Assembly: GCA_934481375.1 (NCBI GenBank)
Contig: CAKSPN010000095.1
Span: 1-6,846 of the forward strand
DNA: 6,846 nucleotides
Direction of reading: 5' to 3'
Origin: an uncultured Clostridia bacterium
GTDB lineage: Bacteria; Bacillota; Clostridia; UBA1381
The notes under the pieces were generated by a model, which saw nothing but the letters and a program-made list of their open reading frames with translations, ran no database searches and had not been told where the DNA came from. Position 1 is the first letter of the stretch; every line of letters starts with the position of its first letter. This document shows, piece by piece, positions 1-5,753 of this stretch. The translations under genes were made by a program, and so were the position numbers.

Positions 1-186
1 GGTAATGTCCTCATAAGGTCTGTGCGAAACAAGTCCTGCCTGTTTTAAGGAATTTACCGCACGGTTTACGCTCGGCTTCGATATTCCGAGCTTTTTTGAA
101 ATGTCGGTTGTACGTACGGAATTATTGTGCAATGACAGCACATATATCGTGTTTAAGTATTCGGAGAGTGATTTTGAAACAACCAT
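1..186 (-). CDS. DtxR/MntR-family metal-dependent transcriptional repressor, N-terminal part
   Basis: Translating the minus strand from the ATG at 186 gives 62 residues before the window ends; the rest of the gene lies outside. The N-terminus (SLSEYLNTIYVLS, residues 6-18) followed by a winged helix-turn-helix (TDISKKLGISKPSVNRAVNSL, about 28-48, then GLVSHRPYEDIT) is the typical opening of DtxR/MntR proteins. These are cytoplasmic, dimeric, Fe(II)- or Mn(II)-activated repressors of metal uptake genes. Glu9 aligns with the metal-ligand position occupied by Met10 in DtxR and Asp8 in MntR, while Asn12 replaces MntR Glu11, so the metal cannot be assigned. An AGAAAGGA ribosome binding site lies 8 bases upstream of the ATG, supporting this start. 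The gene has its own promoter and an unusual leader, described separately. The dimerisation domain and most metal ligands are not visible. The family call is confident; iron versus manganese is open. Confidence 0.88.
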   Translation of the reverse strand, partial: MVVSKSLSEYLNTIYVLSLHNNSVRTTDISKKLGISKPSVNRAVNSLKQAGLVSHRPYEDIT

Positions 187-210
187 AATTATTATCCTTT
201 CTGAATTTTC

Positions 211-252
211 AAAAACAAAAAAGGGCATAAAACACCGTAGTGTTTTATGCCC
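211..252 (-). terminator. Terminator-like hairpin in the leader of the DtxR-family gene
   Basis: On the minus strand a perfect 13-bp stem (GGGCATAAAACAC paired with GTGTTTTATGCCC, 252-223) is closed by a C(UACG)G loop, a stable UNCG-type tetraloop. It is followed at once by TTTTTTGTTTTT (222-211). This is a textbook intrinsic terminator, but it lies downstream of the gene's own promoter and upstream of its start codon. No minus-strand gene sits upstream for it to end, so an attenuator is a reasonable reading. The plus strand has no T-tract after the stem, so it acts in one direction. Confidence 0.7.
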
Positions 253-272
253 CCGTTGGCATATTTATTATT

Positions 273-292
273 ATGTTAGCATTATATAACAT
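273..292. promoter_or_regulatory. Inverted repeat over the -10 box, possible operator
   Basis: The 6-base arms ATGTTA and TAACAT are separated by 8 bases and straddle the -10 hexamer of the promoter reading toward the DtxR-family gene. A dyad over the -10 box is a usual place for a repressor site, and DtxR-family genes are often self-regulated. The sequence does not closely match the known DtxR (TTAGGTTAGCCTAACCTAA) or MntR sites, so the binding protein is inferred only. Confidence 0.35.
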
Positions 293-309
293 TTTTCTTT
301 AAATTGCAA
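281..309 (-). promoter_or_regulatory. Sigma-A-type promoter of the DtxR-family gene
   Basis: On the minus strand, TTGCAA (309-304) and a perfect TATAAT (286-281) are separated by exactly 17 bases. Transcription would start near 274, giving a leader of roughly 88 bases before the start codon at 186. No other minus-strand gene lies between this promoter and the repressor gene. Confidence 0.75.
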
Positions 310-346
310 GAGGTTTTTTAAAATTTATTAAATAATAAAAAGGAAT

Positions 347-400
347 AGGACATCTTTTCTATATCATAATATTAATATGAAAATACAGAAAGGGTGTCTT
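347..400 (+). promoter_or_regulatory. Imperfect inverted repeat covering the ribosome binding site of the next gene
   Basis: Bases 347-360 can pair with 387-400 over 14 positions, counting three G-U pairs, with a 26-base loop. The right arm contains the Shine-Dalgarno stretch AGAAAGGG (387-394) of the gene starting at 405. If transcription begins upstream of 347, this stem would hide the ribosome binding site. The promoter here is unclear: CATAAT at 365-370 could be a -10 box, in which case the left arm would not be transcribed and the repeat might instead be an operator. Confidence 0.35.
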
Positions 401-404
401 TTAT

Positions 405-1256
405 ATGAAAAAATATTTTTTATCAGCCAACACGGCAGAGGGATATGTCAGCTTTTTTGACGAAGCAAAAAAGCAATTGAGCCTTGTATATACGCTTTCG
501 GGACACGGCTGCAAGTCTTCCGATATAATAAAGAAAGCGGCATACGAGTACAATGCCGATGAACTTATTTTAAATCCTGCCGATGTAAATTCGGCGTGCG
601 GCTGTATATGGACGGATAAAAATACGGGACTGTTCTGCGAGGGAGCAGGTGTGCCGCCGATAATTACGGAGGAATACAAGGGTCTTTACGAAGCATATGC
701 GGAGGCTAAAAAAATACATGACGACTGGGAAAAAATATATATAAGCAATATGAATGTAAGCCTGCTCAATCAATACAGCGGAAATGTTATAACAAAGATA
801 CTCGGCAACAGCCGCAGAGATAAAGAGCCGATAAACAAAAACAGATTTTTCGGAGCGTCGACTCCCGACGGCTCGGTAAATTTCATTGACGAGCTTACGG
901 AGGACATTGAAACGAGGTATTTTATAAAGGGACGTCCCGGAACGGGAAAATCGACATTTTTAAAGCGGCTCGGTGCGGAAGCAAGGCAAAAAGGCTTTGA
1001 TACGGAAACGTATTACTGCAGTTTTGACCCGAAAAGCCTTGATATGATAGTTATACGGGAGCTGTCGCTTTGCGTGTTCGACTCCACCGCACCGCATGAA
1101 AAATTCCCCGAAAGCGACCGTGATGTAATACTTGATTTTTACAGCGAAGCGGGACTTACGGGTGTTGATGAGAAGTACGAAAAGGAGCTTACAGAAATAT
1201 CAACAGCATATAATGACAAAGTAAAAGAGGGAAGGGAATATTTAAGCAGAGTATAA
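405..1256 (+). CDS. P-loop ATPase, PRK06851-type, with degenerate first half
   Basis: This 283-residue cytoplasmic protein resembles the uncharacterised PRK06851-type ATPases, which from memory have about 360 residues in two related halves, each with a P-loop. Here the second half has an intact Walker A (GRPGTGKST, 176-184), the typical FDPKSLDMIVIREL (207-220) and a Walker B-like FDSTAPHE (225-232). In the first half the expected P-loop is only SGHGCKSS (32-39), and the region between it and AKKIHDDWEKIYISNM (101-116) is much shorter than usual. The protein stops after EYLSRV, where the family normally continues with a second AKxLHDE-like helix. Other frames before the terminator do not supply that tail, so this is not a simple late frameshift. 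The start at 405 has AGGG 10 bases upstream. The biological role of the family is unknown to me. Nucleotide binding by the second half is likely. Confidence 0.78.
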   Translation: MKKYFLSANTAEGYVSFFDEAKKQLSLVYTLSGHGCKSSDIIKKAAYEYNADELILNPADVNSACGCIWTDKNTGLFCEGAGVPPIITEEYKGLYEAYAEAKKIHDDWEKIYISNMNVSLLNQYSGNVITKILGNSRRDKEPINKNRFFGASTPDGSVNFIDELTEDIETRYFIKGRPGTGKSTFLKRLGAEARQKGFDTETYYCSFDPKSLDMIVIRELSLCVFDSTAPHEKFPESDRDVILDFYSEAGLTGVDEKYEKELTEISTAYNDKVKEGREYLSRV

Positions 1257-1308
1257 AAACAACCGCATTTCCGCCAAGGCACAACCCGGGCGGAAATGCG
1301 GTTGTTTT
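1256..1308. terminator. Bidirectional terminator between convergent genes
   Basis: A 20-bp uninterrupted stem (1256-1275 paired with 1289-1308) with a 13-base loop begins at the last base of the ATPase stop codon. The outer pairs are A-T, giving a TTTT run on the 3' side in both directions. It can therefore end the plus-strand ATPase transcript and also that of the minus-strand gene whose stop codon is at 1379-1377. The stretch 1309-1376 holds nothing else I can identify. Confidence 0.88.
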
Positions 1309-1376
1309 ATTCATACCATCATATTCGATTGCCCCGCAAAAACAAATAAGTCGTATTTCATCTTTGGCTGCTCCTG

Positions 1377-2252
1377 TTATATAAAAGTGATTTCATTCAA
1401 TACGTTTTTGAGCGGATACGGAGTTTTTATCGTTCCCGGCAGTGCAGACTGCATTTCGGCTACTGTACACATAATTATAAGAAGCATATGTATGTCCGCT
1501 TTGCTTAAATCAAATTCCGTCAGGAATTTGCAGAATTTTTCTTCAAATTCCAGTAATCTTTTCTTGCAGTCGGCGTAGCGGTAACCCGTCTGGCGCATTG
1601 CCCTTGAAGTACAATACACCCATGAAAGACATTCAAGCAATTTATCCGCGCAAGGCTCCGGGAGATGCCCCCTGTCATAGAACTGTATGCATGTATCTAT
1701 TGTGCGTGACGGATAACGAATGGGCGAATGAGTATATTCGAGGATTACAAGGTAATAAAAAAAGCCTTTCATATATAGCATCGGCTCGGTACGTCTGTAA
1801 TCGATAAAACCGCTCCTTATAAGACCGGTATCGCCGTCGGTGAAACTGTGCATGGTATTTATAAATTTTTCGTATTCATCATATGTAAATCCGCTTGTCC
1901 GATACATCAGGGAAAAAACGGAACAAAGCAGCATAGATGCTTTGTCGGGTTCTTTGAGCCAGGGAAGTGAGCTGAAAAATTTATCCGTTGTGTATTTTGA
2001 AATATTATCCGGAACGTAATCGGAATGAGAAGCCAGAATATCCAGCGCCGACGCCGTGCGTGCCGCTTGAGACGGCTCTTTTGCCGATGCACTTTGTAAA
2101 AGCTTTATGTACTTTGCCCGTGCTGAGTATGATTTCGGAAGTTTATCGAGTGTAAAAAGAATTTTTGACGCATCGCCGACCGACAATGCATCGGACATTT
2201 GCTTCTTTGCCGTATGTTCAATCTCGGATATAAATCCGCATAAATCTATCAT
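1377..2252 (-). CDS. Hypothetical protein, unrecognised
   Basis: This is an intact 291-residue reading frame that I do not recognise. It starts at the ATG at 2252-2250 with GGAGAG 5 bases upstream, and it has a good promoter, so it is very probably real. There is no signal peptide or clear membrane segment; a short hydrophobic aromatic stretch (GFFYYLVILEY, 163-173) is more like a buried helix. The sequence looks mostly alpha-helical, with many Tyr, Phe, Leu and Lys residues. It has nine cysteines, several in the second half (188, 201, 208, 214, 229, 241, 262), but without the spacing of a known metal-binding motif. No catalytic motif or nucleotide-binding loop is visible. It is transcribed away from the ABC operon and toward the ATPase gene, and appears monocistronic. 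A helical-repeat or scaffold protein is possible but only a guess. Confidence 0.8.
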   Translation of the reverse strand: MIDLCGFISEIEHTAKKQMSDALSVGDASKILFTLDKLPKSYSARAKYIKLLQSASAKEPSQAARTASALDILASHSDYVPDNISKYTTDKFFSSLPWLKEPDKASMLLCSVFSLMYRTSGFTYDEYEKFINTMHSFTDGDTGLIRSGFIDYRRTEPMLYMKGFFYYLVILEYTHSPIRYPSRTIDTCIQFYDRGHLPEPCADKLLECLSWVYCTSRAMRQTGYRYADCKKRLLEFEEKFCKFLTEFDLSKADIHMLLIIMCTVAEMQSALPGTIKTPYPLKNVLNEITFI

Positions 2253-2303
2253 TATAACTCTCCGTTCATTTGAATTTTTGAAACGCCCAAGAAGTATAAT
2301 ACA

Positions 2304-2332
2304 ATTCTAACACGTTACGTTTAAAAAATCAA
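2304..2332 (-). promoter_or_regulatory. Sigma-A-type promoter of the hypothetical gene
   Basis: On the minus strand TTGATT (2332-2327) and TAGAAT (2309-2304) are 17 bases apart, with 4/6 and 5/6 matches to consensus. The start codon is about 50 bases downstream. This promoter and that of the ABC operon diverge from the same 221-bp intergenic region. Confidence 0.65.
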
Positions 2333-2395
2333 CTGTTTATTAAAAAACATTCAAAAAACTAATATTTATACATAACATATGAAAAAATCTGCATA

Positions 2396-2410
2396 AATAT
2401 TCTGAAAAGA
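2396..2410 (+). promoter_or_regulatory. Possible CodY box upstream of the amino acid ABC operon
   Basis: The 15 bases AATATTCTGAAAAGA match 12 of 15 positions of the CodY consensus AATTTTCWGAAAATT, including the central TTCTGAAAA. The site ends just before the -35 box of the ABC promoter. CodY is a Firmicutes repressor, active when branched-chain amino acids and GTP are plentiful, that often controls amino acid uptake genes. Matches with three mismatches also arise by chance in AT-rich DNA, and I cannot tell whether this genome encodes CodY. Confidence 0.4.
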
Positions 2411-2411
2411 C

Positions 2412-2439
2412 TTGAAAAATATAATTTTTGTGTTATAAT
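2412..2439 (+). promoter_or_regulatory. Promoter of the amino acid ABC operon
   Basis: TTGAAA (2412-2417) and a perfect TATAAT (2434-2439) are separated by 16 bases, with a TGT extended -10 element just before the hexamer. The expected start near 2446 leaves a leader of only about 28 bases, too short for a riboswitch or T-box. The spacer contains AAAAAT-ATA-ATTTTT, a small dyad that may simply reflect AT-richness. Confidence 0.8.
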
Positions 2440-2473
2440 AGATGAGTATTTATAAAACAAAGGAGATGGGGAA

Positions 2474-3163
2474 ATGCCGGAGGGAATAGCAAAAATGCTC
2501 CAGGGCTTAAATTCCACGTTTGTTGTGGCAGGCAGATGGCATTGGTTTGTAAGCGGCTTGGGATATACGCTATTAATATCGCTGTTCAGCGTTATTCTGG
2601 GATTGATAATCGGTATTGTGATGGCATTCGGACGGCTTTCAAAGCATAAACTGCCGAGATTGCTTTCGGGAATTTATATTGACATTATCCGCGGAACGCC
2701 TACAATGGTTCAGCTTTTGATAATATATTTCGTAATCTTTGCGTCTGTGGCAATTCCGAGATGGATAGTCGGAGTTATCGCATTCGGAATAAACAGCGGC
2801 GCATATATGGCAGAGATAGTGCGTGGCGGCATATTGTCGATAAGCGCAGGTCAGACCGAGGCGGGATTATCGCTCGGAATGAACCACCGCCAGACTATGC
2901 GGTACATAATTATGCCGCAGGCAATCAAAAATATTCTTCCCGCAATGGGCAACGAGTTTATCGTGCTTATAAAGGAAACGGCGGTTATGGGTATGGTTGC
3001 CAACATAGACCTCGTCGGAGCGGCGAAAAAGGTGCAGAGTCAGACATACGACTATTTGTGGCCTCTGCTTTCGGCGGCTGTCATATATTATGTGGTTATA
3101 AAGATTTTGAGTACGCTTTTAAACCGTGTTGAGGCTTCTATGCGGAAGTCCGATAAAAGATAG
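2474..3163 (+). CDS. Polar amino acid ABC transporter permease
   Basis: A 229-residue inner-membrane permease of the His/Glu/Gln/Arg/opine three-gene importer type, which moves an amino acid delivered by the binding protein into the cell. Hydrophobic segments lie near residues 30-52, 78-95, 97-112, 157-178 and 196-215, giving about five membrane spans. The family motif RGTP (73-76) and AYMAEIVRGGI (110-120) are present. The cytoplasmic EAA loop that docks on the ATPase covers about 129-158 (TEAGLSLGMNHRQ, then MPQAIKNILPAMGNEF). Only one permease gene is present, so a homodimer is expected. AGGAG 8 bases upstream supports the ATG. It is the first gene of the operon; the ATPase gene follows after 12 bases, its AGGAGG site overlapping this gene's TAG stop. 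Substrate cannot be told from the sequence. Confidence 0.95.
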   Translation: MPEGIAKMLQGLNSTFVVAGRWHWFVSGLGYTLLISLFSVILGLIIGIVMAFGRLSKHKLPRLLSGIYIDIIRGTPTMVQLLIIYFVIFASVAIPRWIVGVIAFGINSGAYMAEIVRGGILSISAGQTEAGLSLGMNHRQTMRYIIMPQAIKNILPAMGNEFIVLIKETAVMGMVANIDLVGAAKKVQSQTYDYLWPLLSAAVIYYVVIKILSTLLNRVEASMRKSDKR

Positions 3164-3175
3164 GAGGTATGCCGT

Positions 3176-3901
3176 ATGATTAAAGTAACGGGATTAAAGA
3201 AAAGTTTCGGCGACCTTGAGGTTTTAAAAGGAATAGACCAGCATATTAAAAAGGGCGAAAAAGTGGCGGTAATCGGACCGTCAGGCTCGGGAAAGTCAAC
3301 GTTTCTGCGCTGTCTTAATATGCTTGAAACTCCCACAGAGGGCGAAATACTTATCGAGGGAGAAAGCATAACCGACAAAAAGGTTGATATAACGCATATA
3401 AGAGAAAAAATGGGAATGGTGTTTCAGCAGTTTAATCTGTTTCCTCACCTTACCATTTTGGAAAATATCACACTTGCTCCGATGAAAGTCAAAAAAATGA
3501 AGCAGGCGGAGGCTGAGGAGCTTGCGAAAGAACTGCTTAAAAAAGTGGGACTTGAGGATAAGGCGGAGTCTTATCCGGCACAGCTTTCCGGCGGACAGCA
3601 GCAGCGTATTGCGATAGCAAGAGCATTGGCAATGAAGCCCGACATAATGCTGTTTGACGAGCCGACATCGGCGCTCGACCCCGAAATGGTCGGCGAGGTT
3701 TTGGCGGTAATGAAAGACCTTGCGGACGCAGGTATGACGATGGTTGTCGTAACTCACGAAATGGGTTTTGCCCGTGAGGTTGCGTCAAGAGTATTGTTTA
3801 TGGACGAGGGATACGTATGCGAGGAGGGAACTCCCGAGGAGGTATTCGATAATCCGAAAAATCCGAGAACACAAGCATTTTTAAGCAAAGTGTTAAAATA
3901 A
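3176..3901 (+). CDS. Polar amino acid ABC transporter ATP-binding protein (GlnQ-like)
   Basis: This 241-residue cytoplasmic ATPase powers the importer by dimerising on the permease EAA loops and hydrolysing ATP. All ABC motifs are intact: Walker A GPSGSGKST (34-42), Q-loop Gln84 in VFQQFNLFPH (82-91), signature LSGGQQQR (137-144), Walker B IMLFDEPT (157-164) with catalytic Glu162, D-loop SALD (165-168) and switch His194 in THEMGFAR. Length and motifs match the GlnQ/HisP/ArtP group exactly. AGGAGG lies 8 bases before the ATG at 3176. An earlier ATG at 3169 is out of frame. The gene lies between the permease and the lipoprotein, with a 24-base gap to the latter. GlnQ-like describes the family, not a proven glutamine specificity. 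Confidence 0.97.
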   Translation: MIKVTGLKKSFGDLEVLKGIDQHIKKGEKVAVIGPSGSGKSTFLRCLNMLETPTEGEILIEGESITDKKVDITHIREKMGMVFQQFNLFPHLTILENITLAPMKVKKMKQAEAEELAKELLKKVGLEDKAESYPAQLSGGQQQRIAIARALAMKPDIMLFDEPTSALDPEMVGEVLAVMKDLADAGMTMVVVTHEMGFAREVASRVLFMDEGYVCEEGTPEEVFDNPKNPRTQAFLSKVLK

Positions 3902-3925
3902 ATTATTTTTTAGGAGGAACTTAAT

Positions 3926-4735
3926 ATGAAAAAGAGTATTTTAAAGGCAGTCGCAATTACGGTAGCGGCAGTTATGTCAATGGCGGCGCTTGCAGGCTGC
4001 GGCACAAAGAAAGAAGAGGGCAGCGCAGCAACAACATCGGAAAAGCTTATAATGGGTACAAACGCTGCATTCCAGCCGTTTGAGTACACAACATCGAACG
4101 GTCTTGTAGGCGAGTTTGACGGTATCGACGTTGCAATTGCAAAGAAGATTGCAGAGAGCATGGGCAAAGAGCTTAAGATTGAAGATATGGAATTTGAAGG
4201 TCTTATAGCCGCAGTAAGCTCGGGCAAGGTAGATATGGTAGTTGCAGGTATGACAGCTACAGACGAGAGAAAGCAGAACGTTGATTTCTCGGACACATAT
4301 TTCGTAGCTTCACAGGTAATCGTTACAGCAGCAGACAATACGGATATAAAGACAGCGCAGGATCTTAAGAACAATAAGACTGTAGGCGTTGTTCTCGGTT
4401 ACACGGGCGACAGCATCGTAACAGAAGACCTTGCAATCGACGAAAGCAAGATTACAAGAGCAAACAGAGGTATCGACATTGTTCAGGACGTTAAGAACGG
4501 TAAGCTTGACGCAGTTGTTATCGACTCGGCAACAGGTAAGGCACTTGCCGAAAAGAACGGCTTAAAGGTTGTTGAGGACCCGTCTGCATTTGAAAGCGAA
4601 GAATACGCAATCGCTGTCAAGAAGGGAAATAAAGACCTTCTTGATAAGATAAACGCAGTTCTTAAAGAAATGAAAGATAACGGCGAAATCGACGCATTGG
4701 CTGAAAAGTACAATTCGGAAAAGACAGCCGAATAA
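3926..4735 (+). CDS. Amino acid ABC transporter substrate-binding lipoprotein
   Basis: A 269-residue extracellular solute-binding protein of family 3 (SBP_bac_3), held on the outer face of the membrane by lipid. The signal peptide (residues 1-24) ends in the lipobox LAGC with lipidated Cys25, followed by a Lys/Glu/Ser-rich linker to about 40. The mature fold runs from LIMGTNAAFQPFEY (41-54) to the C-terminus. The ligand-site motif AGMTATDER (107-115) carries the conserved Arg115 that grips the substrate carboxylate, and Asp200 in VVIDSATG is the likely amino-group contact. These residues indicate an amino acid ligand but do not fix which one. AGGAGG lies 8 bases upstream of the ATG. The binding protein comes last in the operon, and its Lys codons are mostly AAG, unlike the AAA-rich neighbours, suggesting selection for high expression. 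Confidence 0.96.
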   Translation: MKKSILKAVAITVAAVMSMAALAGCGTKKEEGSAATTSEKLIMGTNAAFQPFEYTTSNGLVGEFDGIDVAIAKKIAESMGKELKIEDMEFEGLIAAVSSGKVDMVVAGMTATDERKQNVDFSDTYFVASQVIVTAADNTDIKTAQDLKNNKTVGVVLGYTGDSIVTEDLAIDESKITRANRGIDIVQDVKNGKLDAVVIDSATGKALAEKNGLKVVEDPSAFESEEYAIAVKKGNKDLLDKINAVLKEMKDNGEIDALAEKYNSEKTAE

Positions 4736-4746
4736 TTTAAGGACAA

Positions 4747-4781
4747 TAAAAAAATCGAGGAGAAATCCTCGATTTTTTTAT
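4747..4781 (+). terminator. Intrinsic terminator of the ABC operon
   Basis: A perfect stem ATCGAGGA/TCCTCGAT (4754-4761 with 4766-4773) is capped by a GAAA tetraloop and flanked by seven A's on the left and seven T's on the right. It starts 12 bases after the lipoprotein stop codon. The A-tract would also allow some termination in the reverse direction, but no minus-strand gene is nearby. Confidence 0.92.
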
Positions 4782-4793
4782 TGGTTTCGTTTT

Positions 4794-4824
4794 AAATATC
4801 GGACGGCATTGCCGTCAGATATTT
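4794..4824. repeat. Second hairpin after the ABC operon
   Basis: The inverted repeat AAATATC-G-GACGGC with GCCGTC-A-GATATTT forms 13 base pairs around one G-A mismatch and an ATT loop. It lies 13 bases after the main terminator and 15 bases before the -35 box of the next gene. The following TTTGCTTT is a poor U-tract, so it may be a weak back-up terminator, an operator for the response-regulator gene, or a dispersed hairpin repeat. No second copy occurs in this window. Confidence 0.55.
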
Positions 4825-4839
4825 TGCTTTGCGGAAGTA

Positions 4840-4868
4840 TTTACTTATTGGGAAAATTGTGGTATAAT
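4840..4868 (+). promoter_or_regulatory. Promoter of the LytTR response regulator gene
   Basis: TTTACT (4840-4845) and TATAAT (4863-4868) are 17 bases apart, and a TGG extended -10 element (4860-4862) precedes the hexamer. The leader would be about 75 bases. A second TATAAT at 4905-4910 has no matching -35 box and looks less likely. Confidence 0.7.
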
Positions 4869-4950
4869 AAACCTAATACATTAATAGATAGGTATATTTT
4901 AAGATATAATGTTTACGGCAACTATCATCATATATACGGAGGGATTATTT

Positions 4951-5673
4951 ATGAAAATAGCAATTTGTGATGATGAAAAGATATACATTGATACTATTTC
5001 ATCATATCTTAATAAAATTTCCAAAAAGCATAATAAGGAATGTGACATATTTACCTGCAATCGGGGCGATATGCTTATAGAAATGTGCGGTAAGCAAATA
5101 TTTGACGCTGTGTTTTTGGACGTTTCCATGCAGGGAACCAATGGGTTTGAAACAGCTGAAAGGCTTTTAAAAATCAGAAATAATATGCCTGTAATATTTG
5201 TTTCAAACGAAGAAGCATTAGTGTTTTCTTCATATGAATATAAGCCGTTCTGGTTTGTTCCGAAGTCGCAAATTGCGATGCTCGAAACGGTAACGGACAA
5301 GCTGTTTGAAAAACTTGACGCTGATTTGTCCGAAAATACAGAGGTTGCAATAAATATTGAAAACAATAAGGTTATAGAAATAAATTTGAAAGAAGTATCC
5401 TATTTTAAAACAGATGACCATTATATTAAATTTATTTATAAGGATAAATCGGCTTCAAAAAGCTATAGAAACAAAATGGATAATATAGAGCTGCAGCTTG
5501 CAAAATATTATTTTGCAAGAATACATAGCCGTTATTTGGTTAATTGTCGGGTCATAAGCGAGCTTGGAAAGAATTCATGTAAGCTGATAAACGGCGAAGA
5601 ATTGCCCGTAAGCCGTGCAAGAATGTCTTATACCAAAGAGACGTTTCAAAATTATTTAAGGAGTATCAGCTGA
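4951..5673 (+). CDS. LytTR-family response regulator, no adjacent kinase
   Basis: A 240-residue cytoplasmic two-component regulator of the AgrA/ComE/LytR type. The receiver domain (about 2-120) has the acidic pair Asp7-Asp8 in ICDDEK, phosphoacceptor Asp57 in VFLDVSMQG, Ser85 in FVSN and the conserved Lys105. The LytTR DNA-binding domain (about 131-236) includes VSYFKTDDHYIKFIY (149-163), FARIHSRYLVN (188-198) and PVSRAR (219-224). Such proteins bind direct repeats upstream of target genes for peptides, surface or virulence functions. The reading frame stays open to an ATG at 4909, but GGAGGG 7 bases before 4951 and the canonical MKIAICDD start show that 4951 is the true start. No histidine kinase gene lies on either side within the window, so its partner must be elsewhere. 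No terminator is visible before the SLH gene. Confidence 0.93.
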   Translation: MKIAICDDEKIYIDTISSYLNKISKKHNKECDIFTCNRGDMLIEMCGKQIFDAVFLDVSMQGTNGFETAERLLKIRNNMPVIFVSNEEALVFSSYEYKPFWFVPKSQIAMLETVTDKLFEKLDADLSENTEVAINIENNKVIEINLKEVSYFKTDDHYIKFIYKDKSASKSYRNKMDNIELQLAKYYFARIHSRYLVNCRVISELGKNSCKLINGEELPVSRARMSYTKETFQNYLRSIS

Positions 5674-5753
5674 TATAAAAATGTTAAAATAATGCAAAAT
5701 ACGTCAAAAAACATACCAAACTCGACAATTTAATGGTTTTATTTCGGGAAATG

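Noticed and set aside
101..289. Plus-strand 62-codon open frame
   Set aside because: It lies opposite the DtxR-family gene and its leader hairpin, has no ribosome binding site and resembles no protein. The minus-strand reading is clearly the coding one.
304..336. TTGCAA as a shared -35 box for a divergent plus-strand promoter
   Set aside because: The hexamer is palindromic, but the best plus-strand -10 (TATTAA at 16 bases) is only a 4/6 match in very AT-rich DNA, so I did not annotate it.
1257..1310. Frameshifted tail of the ATPase gene
   Set aside because: The other frames after the stop codon do not encode the missing AKxLHDE-like helix; the sequence is just the terminator hairpin.
1598..1807. 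Plus-strand open frame inside the hypothetical gene
   Set aside because: No ribosome binding site and entirely within the longer minus-strand gene, which has its own promoter and start signals. Similar antisense frames inside the ABC, regulator and SLH genes were rejected for the same reason.
2440..2473. Riboswitch or T-box leader for the ABC operon
   Set aside because: The predicted leader is only about 28 bases, too short for any known class, and no conserved motif is visible.
4909..4950. Upstream ATG extending the response regulator by 14 residues
   Set aside because: It has no ribosome binding site, the added residues (MFTATIIIYTEGLF) are not part of a receiver domain, and the ATG at 4951 has GGAGGG at the right distance and the canonical MKIAICDD start.
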